A DNA stretch of 64,000 nucleotides from NCBI RefSeq assembly GCF_049347105.1, contig NZ_CP186334.1, positions 4,154,001 through 4,218,000 on the forward strand. The letters are read 5' to 3'. The position numbers and the translations under genes are program-made. The notes under the pieces were generated by a model. The model saw only the letters and a program-made list of their open reading frames with translations. It ran no database searches and had not been told where the DNA came from. Every line of letters begins with the position of its first letter. The stretch's first letter is position 1. The DNA is from Gaoshiqia hydrogeniformans. Its GTDB lineage: Bacteria; Bacteroidota; Bacteroidia; Bacteroidales; Prolixibacteraceae. Shown here piece by piece: positions 16,509-26,400 of this stretch.

Positions 16509-17666
16509 ATGGTGTGGCCACAGAGAAGTAACCGAAAAAAAACGATTTTAATCATAGAAGACAAACAGGAACTCAGAGAGGAAATTTCAGAAACTTTAAA
16601 ATTTGAAGGATACCAGGTGATGGAGACCTCATCCGGTGCTGAAGGAATTCGTCTGGCTGCTCAACTACTTCCTGATGTGATTTTATGTGACATTATGATG
16701 CCCGAGCCGGATGGCTTTGTTGTTCTTTCGCAGCTAAAAGAAAACCTGAAAACCGCCATGATCCCGTTTATTTACATCACGGCCTTGTCCGACCGGGCAG
16801 ATATCCGCAAGGGGATGGAACTGGGCGCTGACGACTACCTGATCAAGCCCTTTTCGCGCGAAGAACTGCTGAACTCGATATTCACCCAAATTGCAAAGTT
16901 TAATAAATTTGAAATGATCTCAACCGAACTGCTCAACCAGGTTAAAGCCAATATCATCAAGTCAATTCCGCACGAATTCAGAACATCCCTGAATATCATT
17001 CTGGGGATGAGCGGTATGATCAGAAGCAATGCCGACAGTTTGACAACCGATGAAATTGCTGAACTCGGCGATTCCATTTATGAAAGCTGTCAAAATTTGT
17101 CGTCGATTGTAACAAAGTACCTCATTTTTGTCGAATTGGAATTATCCGACACCAAACGATCAACCAAAGTTGTTGACAATATTGGGGAGTTAACAGAAAA
17201 AACCGCTAACAGAATTTCTGCCGCTTACAGCCGGCAGCATGATTTGGTTCTTAACCCGACGGTTTGCAAACTTCAGATCAATCCCGAGTTGTTTCAGTTT
17301 GTATTGGATGAGCTGATTGACAATGCGTTTAAATTTTCTTCGGCAGGGACAGACGTGAACATCGACACCATTAATTATAAAAACCAGGTTGAATTTATCA
17401 TTCAGGATCATGGCAGAGGTATTTCTGAAGATCAGATAAATAGCATTAGCGCGTTCATGCAGTTCGATCGGAAAATATTTGAACAGCAGGGTATTGGACT
17501 TGGTCTGTACTTGTCGAAGCGTATCATTGAACAATATGGTGGCAGTTTTTCGATAAAAAGTGCTCCAAACACCGGAACAACTATCTGCTTTTTGCTGCCT
17601 GGCGTGACGAACAGGACTGGCACCATCAAAATGATGCGGTCGAACCGCAGGAATATCAAAAAATAA
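16509..17666 (+). CDS. Receiver-histidine kinase fusion
   Basis: 385 residues. The N-terminal receiver domain (about 12-130) has acidic residues in IIEDKQE, phospho-acceptor Asp 61 (VILCDIMMPEPDG) and Lys 113 in YLIKPF. Directly after it comes a histidine kinase core: H-box IPHEFRTSLNIIL with His 155, N-box LIDNAFKFSSAG (about 265), and G-boxes IQDHGRGISEDQ and GIGLGLYLSKRII. A receiver in front of the kinase without a sensor suggests it is fed by another kinase and relays the signal. It lies 438 bases after the response regulator at 15099 and 10 bases from the convergent end of the PAS kinase gene. There is no membrane segment. Confidence 0.88.
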   Translation: MVWPQRSNRKKTILIIEDKQELREEISETLKFEGYQVMETSSGAEGIRLAAQLLPDVILCDIMMPEPDGFVVLSQLKENLKTAMIPFIYITALSDRADIRKGMELGADDYLIKPFSREELLNSIFTQIAKFNKFEMISTELLNQVKANIIKSIPHEFRTSLNIILGMSGMIRSNADSLTTDEIAELGDSIYESCQNLSSIVTKYLIFVELELSDTKRSTKVVDNIGELTEKTANRISAAYSRQHDLVLNPTVCKLQINPELFQFVLDELIDNAFKFSSAGTDVNIDTINYKNQVEFIIQDHGRGISEDQINSISAFMQFDRKIFEQQGIGLGLYLSKRIIEQYGGSFSIKSAPNTGTTICFLLPGVTNRTGTIKMMRSNRRNIKK

Positions 17667-17676
17667 GCCTTGTTTG

Positions 17677-20600
17677 TTACTTCTTTTTGTGATCTAACCT
17701 GACCCATTTGGGTAAAATGACGGAAAAAGAAGAGCCCGGTTTCACGGAAGGATCCAGGATGATATCGCCGCCATGCCTCCGTACAAATTGCCGCGACAAG
17801 GCCAAACCAAGACCCGAACCGGGGATATTCTCCACATTTGATCCCCGTTTGAACGGTTCAAATATCTTCTCTTCATCATCTGCCGGTATGCCAATCCCCT
17901 GATCGGTAATTTTAATGCAAATGTCGTCTGGTTCTGAAGATAAGCTCACCTTAATGACTGATTCCTCAGGTGAATATTTTACACTATTGGCCAGCATGTT
18001 GCTGAGTACCTGTTTGATCATTTGTTTGTCAACTTTCACGTTTACAGCCTGATCCAGTTGTTCCAATACGATTTGATGACTGCTTTCCTGGTTTTCCACC
18101 TGTTCATTTATGATCTCTAAAAGAAAACCATTTATTTCAAGAACAGTTGGTGAAAATTTCATCTTCCCGGTTTCCAGGTGCGACAGATCCATCACCTTCT
18201 CGATAATGTTTTTTAGGAAGGTAACGTTGTTTTTTATCCGGTCTATTTTTTGGGAAATCTCCTTACTTGACATCCGGTCGAAATAGGCGCCCAGCAAATC
18301 GGCTGACATCAGGATGGTGGCCAGCGGAGTCCGAAACTCGTGAGAGGTCATCGACACGAAACGCGATTTTAATTCATTCAGTTCCTTTTCTTTTTTAAGG
18401 GCTTCAGATAAGGAATGTTCCACTGCTTTCCGCGCCGATATATCCTCATGCGTGCCGACAATCCGTTCCGGCTTCCCCGGCGCTAACCAGCTAATCACTT
18501 TGCCCCGGTCAAGAATCCATTTAAAGGTTCCATCCTTGCATTTCATCCGGTATTCGCTTTGGTAAAGCGATGTTTTACCGTTAAAATGGGCTTCCAGGTC
18601 GGTATACACATGTTCAATATCTTCTGGATGAATGCGGCTTTCCCATTCATTTAAGGTGCCGTTTATCTCCTCATCATCATACCCTAACATTTTTTTCCAC
18701 TGGTGAGAAAAGAACACTTCATTGGTTATAATATTCCAGTCCCAGATACCGTCGCCGGAACTTTCCAGGGCAAAATGCCAGCGATCCTCACTTTCCTTCA
18801 GCTCTTGTTCTGCTTTCAGCCGCCCGGATATATCTCTGGACATCATGTAAAATACGTCATTTCCATCCCAGGTACCTTTCAATACTTTTGTTTCAACCGG
18901 AATTGATTTTCCGGTTTTTGCTAACAGAGAAAATTGAGATAATTCCATTTTTCGGGTATTATAATGAGTAATCAAGTCATTGATCGTTGTTTTTGGTTTA
19001 TCAGCGCAAACATTCATGATGTTCTTTCCTTCCAGTTCAGCCCGGATATATCCAAGTTGATTGCTGACAGCGGGATTCGTTTGTATGATAATTCCGTCTC
19101 CGTTCAGGACGATGATAAAGTCGTCGATTGTTTCGAATAATACCTGGAAATTATTCCGGCTCAGCTCCAGGTTATTTTGCATCTCAATTTTCAGAAGCGC
19201 ATCCCCGATATAGCCCGAGATCACTTCAATCGCCTTATTTGCCGCAGGGTTCAGGTCTTTCAGCGATTTTGTCTCGATGATCATCGCGCCGATAACCGCC
19301 TGATTTTGTCTGATCGGGATAAACTTGATGACCCCTTCCGGATAATTTTTGTAAAAGGTTGATTTCGGGTCAAAATCCCCGGCCCGGATATCGGTGACAT
19401 TTTCACGCTGAATCAATTCAGACAGATAGGCATTTTGTTGGGAAAGAAGGCTTTTTTCGGTAAAACAATTGGTTTTACAGGTACTGGCAACCTGCTCGAA
19501 CTTTCCGGTTTCTTTATTCATCAGATGAATCGAGGTACAATACACTTGTTCAATCTTTCTTACATAGTCGATCACCAGGTTAAAAGCATCAAACTTATTC
19601 GTGATTTCGGCCAGGTTAATCCGCAGATCGCGCTGGATGTAACCGTATTTCTCATTTAGTTTCTGCTGAGTGATATCCCTGTATTGCCACAGGTGCCCAA
19701 TCAGCGTTTCATTCAGCCGGATCGGGATATAGTCGCGTTCAAACACCCGTCCGTCCGTCAGTTCATATTCTTCATTCAAGATACATTCTCCTTTCGACGA
19801 AATTTCGTTAATCCGCGACAAAAAGGTATCAGACGAAACGATAATCTTCCCGGACAAGCGGGCCAGCTCCCATCGGTCCATTCCCAATAATTCATCCGGA
19901 GAAAAAGAAAGTCCAAAGAGTTTACAGTAATATGGATTGGTTAGGACGACCCGCCTCGAACTGTCTTCGAACAGTATCCCCATGTTTAAGTTGAGGATCA
20001 GTGAATTCAGCTGTGTCATGGTGGTCCGCAACCGGTTCTCCGTGAGCTTCATATCGGTAATATCGCGGATGATAGCGAGCGCATCCCGATCGGACAGGGC
20101 CACCAGGCGATTTTCAAAGTACTTTTCCTTTTGTTTTACCGGCAGTTGGTACTCGAACCTGACGACGTCTTTACATTGAAAGGCCTGTTCGAGCGCCTGC
20201 ATGTTTCTGTTTGCCAGTTCACGAGGAAATACTTTCGCAATCTTTTTTCCCAGAAAGTCGGCTTTGGGAACAAACAAGGATGATTCATCTGACGTGAAAA
20301 CATCGAGGAAGGTACCATCCCGCGAAATTCGGAAAATGTGATCGGGAACGTTTTCCAACAAAATCTGTTTAATCCGTTCACTTTCCAGTTTCGACTGTTC
20401 GGCTAACTTTACCTGGGTCATGTCCACCGCAAGAACAACATATTCCCTGGCTTGTGTTCCTCCGTTTGGCAACGCGCTGATGGTCAGTAAAACCGGGATT
20501 ATTTTCCCCGATCGCGTAATCATTTTCGATTCAACCGGGTTTGGAGACTTGTTCGCCGAAAACCGGATTAAGACCTCGCAGTTGTTTTCAACCTTTTTTC

Positions 20601-21819
20601 CCTGCTCTGCACAGAGATGCTCTCTCATTCGTTGAATTTCTTCGCCGGGGAAAAAGTCGGCACAAGACATGCGATTGGCCGTGTCCCCCGATTTTAAATC
20701 AAAAAGTTTCCGGGCCGACGGATTTAATCCTTCGATCAGGCCATTGGCGTTGATGATTAAAATGGCTGCCTGTGTATTCTTTATAATGGCATTGTTGAGG
20801 CCGGATAGTTTGGTGATTTCGTGGATTCTTTTCTCATTTACCTGCTTTAATTGTTTATTTTTCCGCTCAATCTGTTTCCAAAGATAAATTTGGTTTAATG
20901 CTTTCCGGAATAATCCGGCGATGTTCCAAACCAGATTAACCGGCATAGAAGGAAAGTATTCTTTCTGACCGGCATGCAACAAAACCGCCCCCCGGAGTTT
21001 ATTGCTCAGGATAACCGGAATGGTCATGGTACTTCTGACCCCTTTCTCGTACAAGGCTTCCTGATACGAACCGGCCAAACGCCCGATGGATAACTTTTCG
21101 ATGATTACGCGTTCGTGCAGTAATTGATTAAAGTTGGTATTTTCGTATGCTCCCGGCGGATAATCTTCAGCCGGAATCTTCCCGTTCCCAATTCCGGTGA
21201 TGACTTTGCCCGGAATCAATGAATCATCCAGGCTAACATAAATTATAGTCAGACCGTGAAATAATTCATTTAATTGCGTTAATATGCCTTTTAAAAGATT
21301 GTCATCTCCATCATTCTGATCCAATATGGTTTGTTCAATCTGATAAAGTTCGTTGAGGTGCTGATCCCATTTCTGCGGTTCACCGGCATCCTCCAAAATC
21401 AAAAGGAAGTTTTCTTTCTTGCCTAATCCCGGAATCTTTCTCGCTTTAATTCTGAGCCAGCGGTTTACATTTCTGTTGGTGTTTTTTACTAAAATGATGC
21501 GTGAAGTTTCATTTTTATCCCGGGATATCAGGCATTCCGGGAACCCGGCTTTATCGATTTCCTCAAAATCATCATCCAGGAAATGCCACTGATCTTCAGC
21601 CAAATCGTATTCATAATTCAAACCGTACCTGTTGTAATCCAGGTTTAGAATTTCTGCCGCTTTCCGGTTAAACTGTTTGATATTTAGCTTGTTGGTTGCG
21701 TACAGTATCCCAACATTTAATTCTTCAAATAAATGGAAAATCTCCGGTTGGCCCGGGATGTACCTAAATTCACTTTTTCCGGTTCTCAATGCATTATTGT
21801 CATTCACTAACCTGTCCAT
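17677..21819 (-). CDS. Multi-PAS/GAF sensor histidine kinase
   Basis: 1380 residues, cytoplasmic (no membrane segment or signal seen). Domains from the N-terminus are PAS (about 22-150), GAF-like (about 165-310), PAS (about 350-470), PAS (480-600), PAS (610-720), GAF-like (735-880), PAS (890-1010) and PAS with PAC (1015-1140). The dimerisation domain has H-box MTSHEFRTPLATIL (His 1160). The ATPase domain follows with N-box NMLANSVKYSPEES, then ITDQGIGIPADD and GSGLGLALSRQFV. It should autophosphorylate and pass phosphate to a response regulator, likely 15099-16070 or the receiver-kinase fusion, both adjacent and convergent. The ligand is unknown. The catalytic core is a clear homologue of the stand-alone kinase at 31635-32417. 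Confidence 0.88.
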   Translation of the reverse strand: MDRLVNDNNALRTGKSEFRYIPGQPEIFHLFEELNVGILYATNKLNIKQFNRKAAEILNLDYNRYGLNYEYDLAEDQWHFLDDDFEEIDKAGFPECLISRDKNETSRIILVKNTNRNVNRWLRIKARKIPGLGKKENFLLILEDAGEPQKWDQHLNELYQIEQTILDQNDGDDNLLKGILTQLNELFHGLTIIYVSLDDSLIPGKVITGIGNGKIPAEDYPPGAYENTNFNQLLHERVIIEKLSIGRLAGSYQEALYEKGVRSTMTIPVILSNKLRGAVLLHAGQKEYFPSMPVNLVWNIAGLFRKALNQIYLWKQIERKNKQLKQVNEKRIHEITKLSGLNNAIIKNTQAAILIINANGLIEGLNPSARKLFDLKSGDTANRMSCADFFPGEEIQRMREHLCAEQGKKVENNCEVLIRFSANKSPNPVESKMITRSGKIIPVLLTISALPNGGTQAREYVVLAVDMTQVKLAEQSKLESERIKQILLENVPDHIFRISRDGTFLDVFTSDESSLFVPKADFLGKKIAKVFPRELANRNMQALEQAFQCKDVVRFEYQLPVKQKEKYFENRLVALSDRDALAIIRDITDMKLTENRLRTTMTQLNSLILNLNMGILFEDSSRRVVLTNPYYCKLFGLSFSPDELLGMDRWELARLSGKIIVSSDTFLSRINEISSKGECILNEEYELTDGRVFERDYIPIRLNETLIGHLWQYRDITQQKLNEKYGYIQRDLRINLAEITNKFDAFNLVIDYVRKIEQVYCTSIHLMNKETGKFEQVASTCKTNCFTEKSLLSQQNAYLSELIQRENVTDIRAGDFDPKSTFYKNYPEGVIKFIPIRQNQAVIGAMIIETKSLKDLNPAANKAIEVISGYIGDALLKIEMQNNLELSRNNFQVLFETIDDFIIVLNGDGIIIQTNPAVSNQLGYIRAELEGKNIMNVCADKPKTTINDLITHYNTRKMELSQFSLLAKTGKSIPVETKVLKGTWDGNDVFYMMSRDISGRLKAEQELKESEDRWHFALESSGDGIWDWNIITNEVFFSHQWKKMLGYDDEEINGTLNEWESRIHPEDIEHVYTDLEAHFNGKTSLYQSEYRMKCKDGTFKWILDRGKVISWLAPGKPERIVGTHEDISARKAVEHSLSEALKKEKELNELKSRFVSMTSHEFRTPLATILMSADLLGAYFDRMSSKEISQKIDRIKNNVTFLKNIIEKVMDLSHLETGKMKFSPTVLEINGFLLEIINEQVENQESSHQIVLEQLDQAVNVKVDKQMIKQVLSNMLANSVKYSPEESVIKVSLSSEPDDICIKITDQGIGIPADDEEKIFEPFKRGSNVENIPGSGLGLALSRQFVRRHGGDIILDPSVKPGSSFSVILPKWVRLDHKKK

Positions 21820-22457
21820 ACCTGTGGCATTAGCTTCGAATTAAATCAACTGCGTAAGAGATTCATCCTCTTACCTGTATAAAACTCACCCGATCGATGA
21901 ATTTTTAATAAAGCATCAATATTTGAAAAGAGTAAGAATAATACTTGTTATGGTTATGCTGAGCAGATAGGGCAAACGCATCACCATAAGTCCCCCGCAA
22001 GTGTTCTTTATAACTGCAATGAACAATTCAAAATTTACCGACAGAGCGCATTTCGTATAAGATCCCCCCGCTTTATTGACAGATTTTTTTTGAATATACT
22101 GTCGCCGATTACCACAAAACAACAGTAACCCGCTTTAAATAAGCCGGATATCGGATTTATCCCAATGACCTCAGTGATAAACCATTCTTTTTATGACTTC
22201 AAACTGTTAACTTTTTACAATTACAAATTTTAAAATTCTAACTCCTGTTATTATTATCGATCGCAATTTCAATAAACATAAAAGATGTGCACTAAAATAC
22301 ACATTATTTTTATTTTTCCAATTTTAAATATAAATAAGGGATGATTTCGGTTACCATATTAAATTGATCGTAAATTATACAGCTCCATGCAAAAGGGAAT
22401 GCCGTAAAATCGGGCAACACCAAACTCCCTTTAAGGGTTAATCCGCGTTCAAAAAAA

Positions 22458-22506
22458 AACCTAACGCTGATACTTCTTATTGTCCAAAAGAAAATCAGGT
22501 TAGGTT
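22458..22506. repeat. Inverted repeat in the gene-poor stretch
   Basis: Left arm AACCTAACGCTGA (22458-22470) pairs with the right arm TCAGGTTAGGTT (22495-22506), with a single extra G bulged in the left arm. The loop is 24 bases. It is preceded by a run of nine A. No gene ends next to it. It may be an end of a decayed small mobile element or an RNA 3' hairpin. Confidence 0.45.
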
Positions 22507-22572
22507 ATAAGCGCATATATAGCATATGAATTGCAAATTTCAAAAGCAAAGTCCTGTTTTAGCAGACATCGC

Positions 22573-22794
22573 TTAGTCAAAGGTAATTGCATTCGGCCAT
22601 AATTTAGTCATTAACCGCGTGTACAAATCATGGACATGATCGATTCTGATTCTGATTTTTTGATTCATTGGCCCTTGATCATCATTCGCCTGGAATATTG
22701 AGCAATCCTTGTCGAATTTATCAGTAAAATCTCTTTGAGCGTAAGCCTAAAGGTCCGGCTGTCCGACAAATTTTATTTCTGTATTTTTATTCAT
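22573..22794 (-). pseudogene. Possible broken short gene with in-frame TAG
   Basis: The frame starts with ATG at 22794 and reads MNKNTEIKFVGQPDL, then TAG at 22749-22747. It continues in the same frame for 57 further codons to a TAA at 22575-22573. The first 13 residues look like the opening of some Bacteroidota IS4-type transposases, which often begin with an N-K-x-T and a G-Q-P; this is a loose resemblance. The 57 codons after the stop show no known motif. It may be a fragment left by a mobile element. Chance is possible for a 74-codon frame. Confidence 0.25.
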
Positions 22795-23424
22795 CTTGTA
22801 GTTTCTTAGCAAGCCCAACTTACAACATGGGGCAAAACCTGAGGAGAGTAACCTTTTACTTGTTCAGTAGTGATAATTTAATTTGGTTGAGCGGAACTGC
22901 ATTCAGGTATTTCTTTCAAATAAGAATCAACGGAAACCCGGTCCCTGCGTATGTTATCGTCGTAAAGACGGTAAATAAAGGCGCGGTTCGTATTGCCAGA
23001 CTCAGGATAATAAGAGCGGACAGCTTTCAACACTTTAGCCAAAATTGCTGCGTCGAAAACACTTCAATCGTTCATCTTATTTTTCATTTTTTACCAAACA
23101 AAATATTTTTTTGAAAAATTGAAGGTAACCTTTGAGCTGTTTTGGAGATTAATAAATTGGACAGTAATAGAGAGCGGAAATTGAAAACGGAGTTGAAATT
23201 GCGTATCCACGTTTTCAATCTGATGTTTAACAGAACAGTTGTTCGGACTTATTCAAGCTGAATAAGCTGTTTCTGTATTGGAATATATTGCACTTCACCG
23301 TGCCGGATATGGCACATGGCGGAGCTGAATTCTCATATGAGATATTCGGACGTGCCTGGTTTCCCTCCCGAAAGCTGTCCGGTAAGGAATGTTAACAAAA
23401 TCATAATTGACAGCAGTTACAAAC

Positions 23425-26400
23425 ATGACACGGACAAGTCAGTTCGCCGGCACCAGCTTTTTACTGCTCCTTCTTTTGTCGTCAATAAACCCCTTGCACG
23501 CTTTCCATTTCGGATTAGAAGCAAGTAAAGTCGAGGCAGCGAAACGGAACAGACCTTTGCTTTACCCACACCAAGCCGGAACGATGGCTGTTGGTTATAC
23601 CGTTACAGCCGAAAGGCGTCCCGGTGCCGGCGATGGCAGTATCGATCTTCGCATTTCCAATGCTACGAACCTGCAAAGTATTACCTGGAGTAAAGGGGAA
23701 ACGACGGAAGACCTGTGTGGGGTAACCGCCGGCACCTACCAGGTCGGAATTACTGATGATACCGGGACTAAACCTTCTTCAAGTAAAGGAAATCTTGTCT
23801 ATGAACTTATTGAAATCGTTGATGGCAACAATTGTGTCCCCCCGGTATCTGGCTCGGGTTCCATCCAGGTTATCACGCAGGCAACCGTTGATCATCCGGG
23901 AGATTTATCTTTTTGTCAGGGAGAACTGACTAATCCGATTCCATTGACCGGGTCTCCTTCGAACGTTGTTTTTGATATTTCGGGCGGAGTATCGATCGGG
24001 TTAAACAACCGCAGCGGCGTAACCGCAATCCTGCCGTTTAAAGCTCTGGCAGGCTCAGTTAACCTAACCATTACACCGTGTGCAAATGGTTGTTCCGGAG
24101 ATCCGATCAGCGTACCGGTTACCGTTCATCCCAAAGCCGATATTTCGGTTTCGCGGGTATTGCAAACGATTTGTTCCGGCTCAACCGGTGCGATTGGTTT
24201 AAGCAGCAGTTCCGCCGATGCCGGCTTCAGCTGGGGGGTAAAAAGTATCAGTCCTTCAGGAAGTATCAGCGGGGCAAGTGACGGAAGCGGTTCTGTTTTG
24301 GCCCAAACACTGGTCAACACCACGTCTGCCCAGGCTTCGGTTATTTACATGGTTTCGTCGGCAATCTGCGGCTGCGCGGGTTCAACGCTCGATGTCACGT
24401 TTCAGGTTGAGCCGGAAATTCAGGCGGAAATTTCAGGCGGGACAACGATTTGCCAGGGTGATGCCGACGCGGTTATTACGTTTACAGCCGCAAACGGAAC
24501 TGCTCCGTACACTTTCAGCTACCATATTAATGGCGGCACGACGAAGACCATCACCAGTCCGACAGGAACTGCCCAGATTACCCTTGCCGGCGGAACTCCC
24601 GGAACATACACTTATGAACTGTCAGCGGTTCAGGATCAAACCGGGTGTAACTATGCGGCAAACGGAACAACGACCGTCACCATCAATCCGAAACCGGAGC
24701 TGACTTCAGACCTCACCCCTTCGGGAATTTGCAGCAACGACTTGTTTAGCTACACGCCTGCATTTTCTGTCCCCGGAACTGCTTATACCTGGACACGAAA
24801 AGCCATTCCCGGCATCAGTGACCCGGAGAGAACCGAAACCAGTCCAATTAATGAATACATAAATAACACCACAAAAGACCCGATTGCCGTAACATATGCC
24901 TTTACAATGACTACTCCGGCCGGTTGTACCAATAATGAAGATGTGGTTGTTATGGTTACTCAGGTACCTCGTCTTACCAGCCCGCTGACACCTGATGCTA
25001 TTTGCAGTGGTACTCTTTTCTCTTACGAACCCCGGAGCGATGTTTCCGAAACAGAATTTACATGGACACGCGCCGCAGTTACGGGAATCAGCAATTCTGC
25101 TGCCGGCGGAACGGGAAATCCAAACGAAGTTTTGGTAAATACCACTTCGGAACCCATTGGTGTAACTTATTTGTATGCACTAAATGCAAACGGCTGCGAA
25201 AGCCTGGTTATTTACCCGGTTTATGTCGTGGTCGTTCCTTCGCCGCAGGTATCTGCCTTGGCATCAAAAACCGGAATTTGTCCCGGCGAAAGCGTCAACC
25301 TTTATTCATCTTCAAATGTTTCTTCAGCGCTCCCGGCAACGCTGTTCGCAGAAAACTTCGATTCAGGAAGTCCGAACAACCGTAACGGTTTTAACGGTTG
25401 GGATACCTGGTACAACAATTCTAACGCTGCCTGGACGCTGAGAGATGATAATTATACCTACAGCAGCGGATGGAACAGCGTGATCTTCCGCTCAAACGAT
25501 CGCAGTAAATTTTTTCTTGCAAACTCCAATGCTGCCGGAAACACCTCCATCACGTCAATACTGACATCACCAGCCATCAATACCTTTGGGTACACCTCGC
25601 TGGAATTAAATTTCTGGTATTATTATGAATCAGGAGGCAGCTCTGATCATCCCAAAATTCAGGTTTCAACCAATGGCTCAAACTGGATGGACATTGATGA
25701 ACTGACCTCCACAAAAGGCACCGGAACCGGCTTTGTAAACTATTCGACCTCATTAAACGGATATGTCGGGCAATCAAGCTTATACATTCGTTTCTCCTAT
25801 GAAGCGAGAGACGATTATTACTGGGCCATCGACAATGTATCTGTAACCGGGGCCGGAACCACCGCTGAGATGTATTGGACTTCGAACCCGGCAGGCTTTA
25901 GTTCAACTGAGCAGAATCCGACCAATGTTACCCCGGGTCAAACCACCGATTATATAGCCTGGTATGTCAATCCGTATACCGGTTGTTCGGGGAGCGATAC
26001 CGTAACGGTCATTGTACTTGAACCTCCGGTGCCGATTATCACTGCCGACTATTGTACCTATGTGCCAAAAATTTTGCTGTCAGCGCCGCCGGGGTATTCA
26101 AACTATTTATGGAGTACCGGGGAAACCACCCAATCGATTTTGGTCGACCTGGCTGCTATTTACACTGTCACGGTTGACGACGGAAACGGTTGTACCGGTT
26201 CGGCCTCGTTCAACACCTCAACAGAGTTGGTTGTCAACGGTAATTTTGACGATGGAAATACCGGGTTCACAACCGGCTACCACTATGTCGCCGACAACCC
26301 GGCTTCGACCAGTGAACTTTATCCCGAAGGCTACTATTCGGTAGGAACAAATGGCCATGACTTTCATTCCAATTTTTGGGGATACGACCACACTACCGGA

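Larger units (their letters stand above)
21820..23424. other. Gene-poor 1.6 kb stretch
   Basis: This is the longest gap in the window. It holds one perfect-arm hairpin (22458-22506), one minus-strand frame with an in-frame stop (22573-22794) and a 95-codon plus-strand frame (22827-23114) with no recognised domain and no support. The base composition is AT-rich with many short runs. It may be a decayed insertion region between the signalling block and the adhesin gene; that is inference. Confidence 0.5.

Noticed and set aside
22381..22440. Segment AAAAGGGAATGCCG with a later ATCGGGCAAC, recalling part of a cobalamin riboswitch
   Set aside because: The following conserved CCCGC and AGGAGA-type segments are missing and no B12-related gene follows. 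The match is too partial.
22827..23114. A 95-codon plus-strand frame in the gene-poor stretch
   Set aside because: No known domain, no promoter box and no conservation clue. It could not be supported.
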